The notes below the pieces were generated by a model, which had not been told where the DNA came from, did no database searches, and saw only the letters and a list, made by a program, of their open reading frames with translations. Positions 6,341 through 15,990 of a stretch of DNA of 64,000 bases are shown here, one piece after another. This DNA comes from Dyella_B nitratireducens. Its GTDB lineage: Bacteria; Pseudomonadota; Gammaproteobacteria; Xanthomonadales; Rhodanobacteraceae. Numbering within the stretch: position 1 is the first letter of the stretch; each line of letters starts with the position of its first letter. The stretch covers positions 1 to 64,000 of the forward strand of contig NZ_CP064032.1 in assembly GCF_049532905.1 (NCBI RefSeq), read 5' to 3'. Made by a program: the position numbers and the translations under genes.

Positions 6341-8332
6341 ATGGATGATACCTATATGTCAGTGAAGAAGATTGGTTTATGTATGATCGTCAAAGACGAG
6401 GCGCATGTCATCGAGCGCTGTCTACGCAGTGTACGTCCGCTGATCGATTACATCTGCATCGAGGATACCGGTTCAACGGATGGTACGCAGGCGTTGATCC
6501 GCGCCTTCATGGAACAAGAAAATCTGCCAGGCGAGGTATTTGAAGAGCCATGGCGGGACTTTGCCACTAACCGGAGCATTGCCCTTGAGCGGCTGCGCGA
6601 GCAACATCAGGTCGACTATGCATTGATCATCGACGCGGACGATGTGGCGGAGCTGTCGGATGGGTTCGATCCTTCTGCCTTTCGCGCCATGTTGGTGGCC
6701 GACCAGTACGGTGTCAGGCTGCAGGAGCTCGGTGGCACGCAATACAGAAGGTGTCAAATCGTCAGCAATCGAAAGGCCTATCGCTATCGCGGCGTGCTGC
6801 ATGAGTTCATCGAGGGACCGCCGGATAGCACGACAAATTTTACCGACGCGTTTCACATTGTCCGGAGAGTTGAAGGTAATCGTAGTCGTAATCCGCACAC
6901 ATACCTCGACGATGCTCTGGTGCTTGAGCAAGCGCTGAAGGTTGAGCGTGATCCGTTCTTGATCGCACGCTATACCTTCTATCTTGGCCAGAGCTGGCGC
7001 GATGCGGGTGAGCCGGAAAAAGCGATCGACGCCTATCTCAAGCGTGTGGATCTCGGCTATTGGGATGAAGAGCGATATCTCAGCCTTGTCAATGCAGCTC
7101 GGTTGGCGGAGGGGCTCGGCCACGACGACGACGACGTGTTGGCGCTCTACGAGCGAGCTCAGATCATTTGTCCGTATCGCGCGGAAGCGCTGTGGAGCGC
7201 TGCCAAACTTTGTCGAATAAAGGGTCTCCATCAAAAGGGTTATCAACTTGGCAGGCAGGGCATCACTCTCACTATGCCCGATGGCTTATTCATTGATGGC
7301 TGGGTGTATGACTATGCTATGAAGGATGAGTTCGCGATCCATGCGTATGGGTGCGGGCATTACCAGGAGTCGCTTGACGTATGCCTGCAACTGCTCGGCG
7401 GTAGCAAATTGCCTGTGCACGACCGTGAGCGCGTGGCCGCAAACGCACAATTCGCTGCGGCGAAGCTCGGCGTAAATCGCCGTGTGATCGATCCGACGGA
7501 GTTTCCTGAGGCAGGGTCGCCGGTATTGTCACCGGCTGCGCCTGGCATCCGTAGGTCGCGCAGCATTCCTGGCCGCGTTAGCATCATCACGCCAACCTAT
7601 CAGCGCGGCAGGCTGCTGCGCGCTATGCAAAAACGGGTGCGTGACCAAGACTATCCGGATATTGAATGGCTGATTCTCGATGACAGTCCCATGGAGTGTG
7701 AATCGTGCGAGGATCTTGCCGCTCCTAACGTGATCTATCATCGAATCACTGAAAAAATGTCGATCGGTGAGAAGCGAAACTGGCTGGTGGAACGAGCGAA
7801 AGGCGAAATCATCGTGCACTTCGACGACGATGATTTCTATGCTCCCGGCTACATTTCCGCGATGGTTGCTGCGCTCTGCAACAGTGACGCCGATCTGATG
7901 AACCTGCGCGGATGGTATCTCTACGATGTGCGCTCGAGGTTCCTCGGTTACTGCAATCTCGAGCACAAAATCGGCCCCCATTATCACTGTACCCGTGACG
8001 GTGTATCGATGACGATGCTTACCGAAGAGAGCAATCGCAGTCTTTCGCATAATCATCTTGGTTACGGATTTTCTTATGCCTATCGCCGGTCTCTGTGGGA
8101 AAAGGCGCCGTTTCCGGACCGGGATCATAATGAGGATGGCGAATTCAGCCTGAAAGCCATCGAGCAAGGCGCCCGGCTTGCTGGCATGCACGACACCCAG
8201 GGCCTATGCCTGCATTATCTGCATCAGGGCAGCAGCTCAAGCTGCTTTTCCCAGTATCATTTGCCGGGCGCGCTCCTGCATAGGCTCTTTCCCGAACATG
8301 ACGAATCCGTTATGTCAGAGAGGAGTACATGA
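6341..8332 (+). CDS. Tandem family 2 glycosyltransferase with a TPR-like middle
   Basis: A 663-residue protein with two GT-A type domains. The first (about 8-190) begins GLCMIVKDEAHVIERCL, typical of family 2 enzymes with tetratricopeptide tails, and has DTGSTDGT and the acidic IIDADD motif. Residues about 195-390 are helical, TPR-like. A second family 2 domain begins near 413 (VSIITPTYQRG) with LILDDSP and the metal-binding HFDDDDFY. The two domains suggest sequential sugar transfers onto a glycan or protein; the substrate is unknown. There is no membrane segment. The start may be the ATG at 6341 or the in-frame ATG at 6356, as neither has a strong ribosome site. It stands alone among accessory genes. 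Confidence 0.85.
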   Translation: MDDTYMSVKKIGLCMIVKDEAHVIERCLRSVRPLIDYICIEDTGSTDGTQALIRAFMEQENLPGEVFEEPWRDFATNRSIALERLREQHQVDYALIIDADDVAELSDGFDPSAFRAMLVADQYGVRLQELGGTQYRRCQIVSNRKAYRYRGVLHEFIEGPPDSTTNFTDAFHIVRRVEGNRSRNPHTYLDDALVLEQALKVERDPFLIARYTFYLGQSWRDAGEPEKAIDAYLKRVDLGYWDEERYLSLVNAARLAEGLGHDDDDVLALYERAQIICPYRAEALWSAAKLCRIKGLHQKGYQLGRQGITLTMPDGLFIDGWVYDYAMKDEFAIHAYGCGHYQESLDVCLQLLGGSKLPVHDRERVAANAQFAAAKLGVNRRVIDPTEFPEAGSPVLSPAAPGIRRSRSIPGRVSIITPTYQRGRLLRAMQKRVRDQDYPDIEWLILDDSPMECESCEDLAAPNVIYHRITEKMSIGEKRNWLVERAKGEIIVHFDDDDFYAPGYISAMVAALCNSDADLMNLRGWYLYDVRSRFLGYCNLEHKIGPHYHCTRDGVSMTMLTEESNRSLSHNHLGYGFSYAYRRSLWEKAPFPDRDHNEDGEFSLKAIEQGARLAGMHDTQGLCLHYLHQGSSSSCFSQYHLPGALLHRLFPEHDESVMSERST

Positions 8333-8376
8333 CCGAGCACATCGAAGGGTGCATGGTTGTCCTAACCAAGATTTGA
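8329..8376 (+). pseudogene. 15-codon remnant translationally coupled to the glycosyltransferase
   Basis: AGAGGAG precedes an ATG that overlaps the glycosyltransferase stop as ATGA. The frame codes for MTEHIEGCMVVLTKI and then stops, 32 bases before a palindromic repeat. The arrangement is that of a second operon gene whose body has been lost. A functional leader peptide is less likely. Confidence 0.3.
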
Positions 8377-8408
8377 GTTTTATCGCGAAGGTGTCGATTT
8401 TTAAGTAT

Positions 8409-8483
8409 GTAGGTTGGGTTAGCGCAGCGTAACCCAACATTTCGCAGGGATTCGTTGGGTTACGCTGCGCTAACCCAACCTAC
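8409..8483. repeat. 75-bp palindromic repeat, AGCGCAGCG variant
   Basis: The left arm GTAGGTTGGGTTAGCGCAGC is repeated inverted at the right end (GCTGCGCTAACCCAACCTAC). It shares the outer GTAGGTTGGG with the 70-bp palindromes at 18217, 36297, 41968, 43736 and 54100 but differs in the inner arm. The remaining gap up to 8707 holds no gene that I can support. Confidence 0.75.
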
Positions 8484-8707
8484 GCACTTCGCTGGGCGTA
8501 AGTTTTCTTCCGCCCTTGAGTTCAGCGCGGCAGAACTGGCAGGAAGGTGGCGTGCTGCTCGCGCGCAGAGTGCTGGCGGCGATTCATGGACACCCGGTGT
8601 AGTCGCGGATGATGGCGATGATCTTGGTGGTAAGAGCTGCCTGAGTAACCATACGTGCTTGAGTGCCTTGGATATCGACATGATCCACGCGGCGTCGCAT
8701 GGAGCAA

Positions 8708-10588
8708 CTACGCGTGCTGATTTTGGTTAGCGACAGGTTTTACATTTCTGTTTGCGTCACTCGCCACCGAACCACGCGCATCGCCTCCCGTTATCTGTGA
8801 CTTCGATGCCTCATGGACATTATAGTGGCCTCGCGCAGACGGTTTGGTTATAAAGGGAGCATCCGCAGCAGTGTAGATAATGCCGTCACCAACATCTATG
8901 ACTCCACCATGGCGCTCTTCATACGTCTTGCCGTTGATGGCGGTGTCCACACCCACGGCCACTTGTATGACGCCGCCGACTGGACCGAAGGCTGCGCTGG
9001 CGCGGTTTATGGTATCGCGCCATCCTTCCCAGGCAGTACGCGATTGCATCTTGGCATCCGAGCGTAACCTGCTATCCGTCTGCGTATGCATATCCTCGAA
9101 GACATCGGTCCGAATTTTGTTTCTATCCTGGCCGTCATAGTAGTTGAGATAGCTCGGTGCCCAGGAGCCATCGACCAATCCATCGAATCCCTTTTCCACG
9201 CCACTGTGGAAGGTGCCTTCCTGGCGGTCGTAGATGGAGAAATGACCAAGCAACGCTTCTCGCTTGGTGAAATCCTTCTGCTTGGCGGGATCCTTGTCCG
9301 CTGCTTGAGACTTGAGCCATTGAATGCCTTCCCCCTTGTCGCGCAAGGTTACGAAAGGCGGTTTAATGCCCGGGATGTACATCACCTCTTTTTTTCCATC
9401 CACATCCTTTCCATCGGCGCGCTTGAAACGCAGGATGTTGGTAGAGGGGTAGCCGTTGATATCGAAACGTTCGACGGAAACGGATGGATCCGGCGGCATA
9501 GGTTTGCTTATCTGCTCGAAGGTCACGGGGCCTTTCAGGGGAACGCCTGGTGCTCCACCCCGCATCACCAATCGGTACTGTTCTGGCGTCAGCTCTCCAC
9601 TATCGCGAGCCGCACGCGCCTCTTCCACAAAGTTGTAGCGCGCCACGGTGGGCCAGTCTTTCGTATGCTTCCAAGCGCTGTCCAATTCCTTGTTCAATCC
9701 CTTGATGTAAGGAAGCTCGCCAAAGGGGGTGGATGCCGCAAACTTGTCAGCGACCTCGGAGGGTTTGAGTTCGTAGCTGTTTTCCTTGGAATAGCCCTTT
9801 CCATTGTTTTTAAATAAGCCATAGGCGCCGTCTACGGATCTTAGGTCCTCCTTGACCTTCTCGACGACGTTGTCCTTACCGAAGAACGTGTTTTTAATCC
9901 ATCCGGGAAGAGTCCGGCTCCATAGAAAGTTGCCTATCTTCTTAAGGCCGTCGCCGACACTGGTGCTATGGGATAGGTCGTCAACGAAGCCGATCGGCGT
10001 GGGACTATTGCCGCCGAACATTAAGCCTCCTAGCAAGTCCATTCTTGAAGGTGCGAAAGCGTTGTTGACTTCCTTGATACGGTCTGCGGCTGAATTGGTT
10101 TTTGTATCGTGGTTCTGGAAGTCCTTGAAGCCATCCATGACAGCGTCGGTCAGGGTTTGCACCGAATCGGGCTTGCCCTCGGCACGAGCGGCGTCATCTT
10201 TGAAGTGCGCAAGCACAATGTCGTCTCCATCGACGCCTAGCGTGCGGTGGATGAACTGCTTTGCTACTTCGTGCGCGTCGATCTCTGGACGAGCCAGTAT
10301 ATGGGTTAGAGCTTGTTGATAACGCTGTGCGTCGTGATGCGTGGCGAAGGGCACAAGGTTGTCTTGGTCATCAAAGGCGGTGGAATTATCCGGGCCAGAA
10401 GGCTGCGTTGGGAGGGTGGATTGCGGCCCCGTGGATCCCCAAGAACTGCTTGACTCGCTGGAGGAGAAGGATGCGCCATTCGTGGTGACCGTAGGTCCCG
10501 CCGCTGTCGTAGAGGACGTGGAAGCCGAATGTTCGGGCATGACCGTATAAGGTTGAGTGGTCGAAGACGAGATGGTTTTTGATTCCAT
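8708..10588 (-). CDS. Dermonecrotic-toxin-like protein (DUF6543-type), putative effector
   Basis: A 626-residue protein with no Sec signal and a Ser/Thr-rich first 60 residues. The middle and C-terminal parts match the pattern I know from the dermonecrotic toxin-like DUF6543 proteins of Pseudomonas: LTPEQYRLVM, FDINGYPSTNILRFK, then VMYIPGIKPPF, then LLGHFSIYDRQEG and a late hydrophobic segment (AAFGPVGGVIQVAVGVD, about 540-556). These toxins act inside eukaryotic cells, but the enzymatic activity of this branch is not evident, and I see no clear catalytic motif. Only a weak ribosome site precedes the start. Divergent from 10977. Effector function is inferred. Confidence 0.7.
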   Translation of the reverse strand: MESKTISSSTTQPYTVMPEHSASTSSTTAAGPTVTTNGASFSSSESSSSWGSTGPQSTLPTQPSGPDNSTAFDDQDNLVPFATHHDAQRYQQALTHILARPEIDAHEVAKQFIHRTLGVDGDDIVLAHFKDDAARAEGKPDSVQTLTDAVMDGFKDFQNHDTKTNSAADRIKEVNNAFAPSRMDLLGGLMFGGNSPTPIGFVDDLSHSTSVGDGLKKIGNFLWSRTLPGWIKNTFFGKDNVVEKVKEDLRSVDGAYGLFKNNGKGYSKENSYELKPSEVADKFAASTPFGELPYIKGLNKELDSAWKHTKDWPTVARYNFVEEARAARDSGELTPEQYRLVMRGGAPGVPLKGPVTFEQISKPMPPDPSVSVERFDINGYPSTNILRFKRADGKDVDGKKEVMYIPGIKPPFVTLRDKGEGIQWLKSQAADKDPAKQKDFTKREALLGHFSIYDRQEGTFHSGVEKGFDGLVDGSWAPSYLNYYDGQDRNKIRTDVFEDMHTQTDSRLRSDAKMQSRTAWEGWRDTINRASAAFGPVGGVIQVAVGVDTAINGKTYEERHGGVIDVGDGIIYTAADAPFITKPSARGHYNVHEASKSQITGGDARGSVASDANRNVKPVANQNQHA

Positions 10589-10976
10589 AATGTAATGCCT
10601 GAATCCAATAAGTGAGTGAGCTTATGAAACGGATATTTACGAATGACAGATAAAGTGTTTTTTTAAAACGATCGGTGCTGAACATTACCGATGTTGCACC
10701 ATATATGGAATTATCTATGTGATGCATCGACGCGAACAGCGATGCTAATCGGTCCGCGCCGTGGTTTTGCTGACTTTTCGCGCTAAACATGTATCACCTT
10801 AGTGTCTGGATTTGCGAAAAAATAAATCCAGGAAAACGACAGCTCCTCGACAGCTATCACCCATCATGGTGTGGCAACCGAATTGATCTAGGCGGAGCGG
10901 GTCAAGGGCGCATAGTGTTTAGAAAACATTGAAGTGTTGCATTCAATGAGTTTTGTGCATCGATAAGGTGTCTTTC
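10589..10976. promoter_or_regulatory. Divergent intergenic region between two putative effector genes
   Basis: A 388-bp AT-rich gap between the start codons of the toxin-like gene (minus) and the gene at 10977 (plus). Around 10788 it has ACATGTATCACCTTAGTGTC, which partly resembles the ATATCACCA-GTAA box of the 1-2700 region. Promoters for both genes should lie here, but I cannot place -10/-35 elements with confidence. Confidence 0.35.
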
Positions 10977-12167
10977 ATGTTTAGTATCCATCGTTTCCGT
11001 GGTGAGCATCCTGCCCCGCATATTGAAGAAGGGCATTCATCGGCGTCAGACCATTCATCCGGTGCCGATTCCCCGTCCATCAGCGCAGGACATGGACCTG
11101 TTTTACCGAGCACTCACCAGCAGCCGGTGATGCCATTTGCGCAGCAGCCCGTTAAGACGTCCATGCATGAGATCAAGTTGCCTGGCGACCCAAACAGATA
11201 TTGGGTCAACTCATTATCGAATGAACATGGGCGCTTCAAGCTATATACCAAACATCCGCAGACGGATGCGCCAGTGGAAACCGGAAAGATGGTTAGGGCC
11301 GACGGCAAAGGATGGCGGCTCGATAACGATGCGCCTGACGACAATCATGTCACGACAATTGTGGTTGAGCCGAATGCCAACCAGCAAGGACCGTCTGCGC
11401 CCATTGCCGGCAGTAGCCATCAACATCCGGCTGTACATCAACCTGAGTCGCCATCGGATGGAAGGGATGGGCATGCGCAGGTAGATGAAGTGAATCGAGC
11501 CAAAGAGCTGGCGGAAAGCAAGGGATTTAGCTTTCCAAACCCGGACTTCGTGAAGAAAGACCTCGAATATCAGGCGCTGCGGGACGGCGCTTATAAAACC
11601 ATCGCAGCGCTTATTGATGGCGGCGATAAGATGCATCATGTCACACAGGTATTTGCCGAACTGCGCGGTATTCTTGGGAGGAAGCGTAACGCCATCCAGC
11701 TTCGTGACGCCCAGGGAGATGCTTTGTATAGGCTGGACGGTGGATTAAGTCAGTATTTGCTACATAAGGATTGGCGGATTCCCTGGGGCTCCACGCGCAA
11801 AGAATTTTCTTTTCCTTCGGAATGGAGCATACCGTGGTTGAAATGGATAGGGTGGAAAGAAGTTCCACCAAAGTACCAGAACTATTCCAGCATCATTGAG
11901 GGTAGAAAGGCGGAATTCGAAAAACAGATTGAAAATTATGCAAATAATCCACCGCGTAGTTACGGCGAAGTGGTCGATTTTCGATCCAGGCGGCAGAAGG
12001 ATCTGAACGACATCATCAAGACGTATGTGGAAGATAAGAGGATGCGCAGGCAGGAGTATGTGTGGCGACGCAATTTTATCTATACAATCTTTGCCGGCAT
12101 GGGTATCGGCGTAGGAATCGTGTATAGCGTGGATCGTATTCTTGCAATGTTTAATTCAAATAAATAA
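10977..12167 (+). CDS. Putative effector with C-terminal transmembrane segment
   Basis: A 396-residue protein with no recognised family. The first 60 residues are rich in His, Ser and Pro without a Sec signal. Residues about 60-130 contain a compact region (GRFKLYTKHPQTDAPVETGK, then DGKGWRLDNDAP) reminiscent of segments found in dermonecrotic-toxin-like proteins. A low-complexity linker follows, then a charged helical region, and a single hydrophobic segment near the end (IYTIFAGMGIGVGIVYSV). AAGGTG six bases before the ATG at 10977 favours this start over one 24 bases upstream. Divergent from the toxin-like gene and followed by 12316, so the three may form one regulated group. Confidence 0.65.
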   Translation: MFSIHRFRGEHPAPHIEEGHSSASDHSSGADSPSISAGHGPVLPSTHQQPVMPFAQQPVKTSMHEIKLPGDPNRYWVNSLSNEHGRFKLYTKHPQTDAPVETGKMVRADGKGWRLDNDAPDDNHVTTIVVEPNANQQGPSAPIAGSSHQHPAVHQPESPSDGRDGHAQVDEVNRAKELAESKGFSFPNPDFVKKDLEYQALRDGAYKTIAALIDGGDKMHHVTQVFAELRGILGRKRNAIQLRDAQGDALYRLDGGLSQYLLHKDWRIPWGSTRKEFSFPSEWSIPWLKWIGWKEVPPKYQNYSSIIEGRKAEFEKQIENYANNPPRSYGEVVDFRSRRQKDLNDIIKTYVEDKRMRRQEYVWRRNFIYTIFAGMGIGVGIVYSVDRILAMFNSNK

Positions 12168-12315
12168 AATAGTGGAAACTAAAATAAAGATAATAATTAT
12201 AAAGATTAACTTATAAAAATTAATTTAATTACGAATTATTTATGTTGAGCAATGAGGTGTCTTGCTTTGCGCGGTGCAAGCTTTGCGTGCGACAAGCATT
12301 AGCGAGGGTTTTATC

Positions 12316-13401
12316 ATGATGGTCGAACGGATTGATGGACATGTGTTGCATGTCGAGAACGGCGTGAATTCGGCTGCCAATGAAGGCATGCCTCATCCTT
12401 TCAGCCAGGCGGAAGCAACGCAAGGCAGCATAAGGCCAAGTTCCCTTGCTTCGGGTGGGTCACGGCTTTGGCTTCCGCAACAGCAGGGCAGCCGGTCAAA
12501 CCGTGCCTTGTTCAGTCAGGAGGAGAGCCAGTCTCCGTGGCGGCCGACAATAGGACCATGGGGAGGGCAGCCGGGCTCGCCACCGGTAAGACAGCCGAGC
12601 CCGCCACCTGTACCTGCAGGTGTGACCGACTTTCAGCGACATGCGCGTCTGGATTTCGAATCGGCCGCCGTTTCCCTGCAGACCGGCCTTGTTCACGGTG
12701 TGACGGCCATCGGCGACTTCCAAAACGGCAGATACCTGCTGGGTTTGAACTACGGCGTGAGCACCTTTGGCAATCTTTTGCAGGGTACTAGTCAAGTCTT
12801 GAGTGGCCTTTCCAATGTTGCAAAAGCAACTGGACAGAACCATGTCGGCAACCAGCTCAAAGACTTCTCGAACTATTTACGCGCAGGTGGAGGCCCGCTT
12901 GCGGGATTTGGCAGATCTCTGCGGGATATAGACACGGCACTTACTACGCTCGCCGACCGAACCAAGAGCCCCTATGAAAAGCAGCGCGACTTGGCCTTTG
13001 CCATCGGCACGATCCTTAATACAGCCGGTGCGTCCGGTAGTGCAGTGAGCGCACTCACCGGCAACCCGGACGAATTTTTGCGTCGCGTTGAAACCAGGTT
13101 GGCCGACTCGGGGGGTATTTTGCGCGGCTTGCAAAACTTGCAGCGCAATGCGCAAGGTTTGAACAACGCGCTTTCACCCTTCAACCTGCGGAATGTTTCC
13201 GCCTATGGCGCTGGAGTGATCTACGGTCTTAGTGAAGCCAGTGCGGGCTTGGGCCATGCGTTGGCCCAGGCATTGAAGGAGAGCGGCTACACGCGTGCGA
13301 GCGAGGCATTGACGGCGATTAGCGAGAGGGCTCATAACATAAGTCTGCTTGCTTCGAACACGCAGCTATTGATTAACACCTTGGTGCCGGCTACGCGATG
13401 A
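12316..13401 (+). CDS. Helical protein with Pro-rich linker, putative effector
   Basis: A 361-residue protein that I do not recognise. The N-terminal 100 residues are Ser/Gln/Pro-rich and end in a linker (SPPVRQPSPPPVPAG). The rest is Ala/Gly/Leu-rich with several amphipathic or weakly hydrophobic helices (for example YLLGLNYGVSTFGNLLQG and VSAYGAGVIYGLSEASAG) and no cysteine. There is no Sec signal. GAGGG upstream of the ATG at 12316 decides this start over one 54 bases upstream. The composition recalls translocator or harpin-like proteins, but this is weak. It converges on kgtP. Confidence 0.6.
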   Translation: MMVERIDGHVLHVENGVNSAANEGMPHPFSQAEATQGSIRPSSLASGGSRLWLPQQQGSRSNRALFSQEESQSPWRPTIGPWGGQPGSPPVRQPSPPPVPAGVTDFQRHARLDFESAAVSLQTGLVHGVTAIGDFQNGRYLLGLNYGVSTFGNLLQGTSQVLSGLSNVAKATGQNHVGNQLKDFSNYLRAGGGPLAGFGRSLRDIDTALTTLADRTKSPYEKQRDLAFAIGTILNTAGASGSAVSALTGNPDEFLRRVETRLADSGGILRGLQNLQRNAQGLNNALSPFNLRNVSAYGAGVIYGLSEASAGLGHALAQALKESGYTRASEALTAISERAHNISLLASNTQLLINTLVPATR

Positions 13402-13452
13402 AACCGTTCGGAAGGAAGCGTCAACGAGCAGTCACGACTAGCTGATGGGTCC

Positions 13453-14760
13453 TCAGCCTTCGGTGATGCGGGAATGTGTGCGTGTATCGCGCATGCCAGC
13501 GTATACCAGCAATGAGCAGGCGATGCAGGCAGTCACATACCAATAGAAGTAGTCCTCATGGCCGATCTTTTTGAACCACAGTGCCAGGAATTCCGCCGTG
13601 CCTCCGAATACCGACAGGGTCAATGCGTAGGGAAGGCCAACGCCGATGGCGCGAATTTCAGCCGGAAATAGCTCGGCCTTAACCACGGCGTTGATCGAGG
13701 TGTAGCCGCTGACCACGACCAAGGCCAACATGACGAGCCCAAATGCCTGCCACCAACCTTGGACCTGAGTGAGCGAGGACAGAATGGGGTAGGTGAGCAG
13801 GGTGCCGAGCACACCGAAGCCGATCAGCATAGGGCGGCGCCCGATCCGATCCGAGAGGGCCCCGAACGCCGGTTGCAGCCATGCATAGATGAACAGTGCG
13901 GCGGCGGAGATCGACGTGGCGTCAGCCTTGCTCATGCCGACTGAATTCACCAGGTATTTCTGCATGTAGGTCGTATAGGTGTAGAAAGCCAGCGTTCCTC
14001 CCATGGTCAGGCCGATCACCGTAAGTACGGGACGTGGATGACGCAGCAGGGTGCGCAGCGGGCTTGCCACGCGCGTGGCTTGTTTGAACGACGTGGTCTC
14101 GTCCATGTTGCGCCGGATCAGCACGGCGATGACGGCCAGCATCGCGCCGATAAGGAAGGGGATGCGCCAACCCCATGCATGCAGTTGCTCGGGCGTGAGC
14201 AGAAACTGTTGCAGCACGATCAGCAGCATCAGTGCGCACAACTGACCAGCCACGAGCGTGACGTACTGGATGCTCGACCAGAAGCCGCGTGTTCGGGCGG
14301 GCGCCATTTCGCTCAAATAAGTGGCGGACGTGCCGTACTCACCGCCGATTGAAAGTCCCTGCAGCAGTCGCGCCAGCACCAACAGTATCGGCGCAACCAA
14401 GCCGATATGCTGATAATCCGGAGTGAGGCCGATGATCAGCGAGCCCAGGCTCATCATGAATACGGATAGCAGGAGCGCAGCTTTGCGCCCCTTGCGGTCG
14501 GCAAAGGCACCGAGCAACCAGCCACCTAATGGACGCATCACGAAACCCACGGCGAAGACGGCTGCCGTGTTGAGCAGCTGCATGGTTTGGTCGCCTTGGG
14601 GAAAAAACGCCTGGGCGAAGTACAGCGAGAAGGCCGAAAACACGTACCAGTCGTACCACTCGACAAGGTTGCCGATCGATCCACCGAAGATCGAGCGCAG
14701 ACGCCTGCTTGTGGACATGGCCGGCGTCTGTGCGGTGATGGAGTGCAAGGTGGTGCTCAT
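13453..14760 (-). CDS. kgtP: Alpha-ketoglutarate permease, MFS family
   Basis: A 435-residue, 12-helix transporter of the metabolite:H+ symporter branch. It follows the Escherichia coli KgtP sequence closely: GNLVEWYDWYVFS in helix 1, MRPLGGWLLGAFADRKGRK between helices 2 and 3, GLSIGGEYGTSATYLSE in helix 4, YMQKYLVNSVGM in the middle and EFLALWFKKIGHE near the end. It should import 2-oxoglutarate with protons. The start at 14760 follows AGAGGA; an adjacent ATG lies at 14763. It is the last gene of a three-gene minus-strand operon with a porin and dctA. In Xanthomonas oryzae a KgtP has been reported as linked to type III secretion and virulence, from memory. Confidence 0.92.
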   Translation of the reverse strand: MSTTLHSITAQTPAMSTSRRLRSIFGGSIGNLVEWYDWYVFSAFSLYFAQAFFPQGDQTMQLLNTAAVFAVGFVMRPLGGWLLGAFADRKGRKAALLLSVFMMSLGSLIIGLTPDYQHIGLVAPILLVLARLLQGLSIGGEYGTSATYLSEMAPARTRGFWSSIQYVTLVAGQLCALMLLIVLQQFLLTPEQLHAWGWRIPFLIGAMLAVIAVLIRRNMDETTSFKQATRVASPLRTLLRHPRPVLTVIGLTMGGTLAFYTYTTYMQKYLVNSVGMSKADATSISAAALFIYAWLQPAFGALSDRIGRRPMLIGFGVLGTLLTYPILSSLTQVQGWWQAFGLVMLALVVVSGYTSINAVVKAELFPAEIRAIGVGLPYALTLSVFGGTAEFLALWFKKIGHEDYFYWYVTACIACSLLVYAGMRDTRTHSRITEG

Positions 14761-14787
14761 CATGATCCTCTGTTGATCGGGCATTCC

Positions 14788-15960
14788 CTAGAAATAGACC
14801 TGAGCGCGCAGCTCCGTGATGCTGGGGTGTTGCTGCACGCCTTGCTGGCTGGCACGTGCCTCGACGTAGTTGGCCTGGAACTTGAAATGCTGGGTGAGAT
14901 ACCAATTGACACCTAGCGTGAGATCGTGTTGATGTCCGCCATTTATCGGATCATGGTCGAGGTTCAGCGCACTGTGCCGCAGCAGCAGCTCCACGGCGCC
15001 CCACGGGCGGGCGGGTATGACATTGCCGACATTGCCGCCGGCATACGTGCGCGATTCGCCCGTCAGCACATAACTGACGAACAGGTAATAACCGTCCCCG
15101 ACATAACCTGGCAAGCCTTGTTGGCGCAGGCTGCGTGCTTGCAGGTATTCGCCTTGCAGTGATAGCGGGCCATGGATCCATAAACCTTCGAAGCCCAGGC
15201 GGCGATTGCTGTGCACATGGCTCAGGCTACCGGTATCGATCAGCCGCACGTCGGTAAGCCCGGCTTCCGGGCGAGCACGCCAGCGCACCGATGCCGGCGT
15301 GTAGACACCGCGGCCGTCAGTGCTGCCGTGTGGGTGCTCCAGCGAGGCGGATAGGCCAAGATGGAGCACATCAGCTTGTTGTTTGCGCGGCGTCCAGGCG
15401 GCACGCGCCGTCACGGTGTTGCCGTCGTTGTTGCCGTTGAGGTCGCTTGCGAAGTAATAGCCGAGATTCAGCAGGTAGCGCGGCCGTTCGAACGCCCAGT
15501 CGATGCCGGTACGGCGAGTCTCGAAGAATGCCTGCATCGGCAACGCCATTTCCACGAAGCTGTTGGCGCGCGAAGCCGTGCCGCCCTCAAAGCCAACTTG
15601 AGGCTTGCTGTGGCCTAGGCGTATCTGGCCGTAATCCTTGCCGAACAGCCATTGGCTATTCACGCGCCAGAACACATCCAACCAGGATTTGGACTGGAAA
15701 TCGAAGTAGACGATCGCGTCCCATTGTCCTTGCTTACGCGCGCTTAGCCCGAATTCCTTGCGACGATGCGTGTGAGCATCCTCAATGACAGCGTTGTGGC
15801 GCGCGAACATCGCGTCGTACTGATAATTACCGGTGATATTCCATTGGGTGCCATCGGGACTGGTATAACGGGTCGGCCATTGGTTGAGGTCGTAAGCGCT
15901 GGCGGTAACACTCACACCCATGCCCAGGGCGCACTGCATTAACATGCGAACAGATTTCAC
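14788..15960 (-). CDS. Outer membrane porin, OprO/OprP-like
   Basis: A 390-residue protein with a signal peptide (about 1-22, ending ASA) and an aromatic-rich beta-barrel that ends in Phe (ELRAQVYF), as expected for an outer membrane porin. The layout, with a charged barrel start and long loops, fits the phosphate-selective porin O/P family, which also contains porins for organic anions. It begins with GTG at 15960, with AAGGAGG five bases upstream. It lies between dctA (30-bp gap) and kgtP (27-bp gap), so it most likely lets dicarboxylates through the outer membrane. Confidence 0.8.
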   Translation of the reverse strand: MKSVRMLMQCALGMGVSVTASAYDLNQWPTRYTSPDGTQWNITGNYQYDAMFARHNAVIEDAHTHRRKEFGLSARKQGQWDAIVYFDFQSKSWLDVFWRVNSQWLFGKDYGQIRLGHSKPQVGFEGGTASRANSFVEMALPMQAFFETRRTGIDWAFERPRYLLNLGYYFASDLNGNNDGNTVTARAAWTPRKQQADVLHLGLSASLEHPHGSTDGRGVYTPASVRWRARPEAGLTDVRLIDTGSLSHVHSNRRLGFEGLWIHGPLSLQGEYLQARSLRQQGLPGYVGDGYYLFVSYVLTGESRTYAGGNVGNVIPARPWGAVELLLRHSALNLDHDPINGGHQHDLTLGVNWYLTQHFKFQANYVEARASQQGVQQHPSITELRAQVYF

Positions 15961-15990
15961 GGCAGCCTCCTTGCAGAGAGAGGGTTTGTT

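Noticed and set aside
8455..8730. 91-codon plus-strand frame over a palindromic repeat
   Set aside because: It starts inside the repeat and ends antisense to the toxin-like gene; no coding signal.
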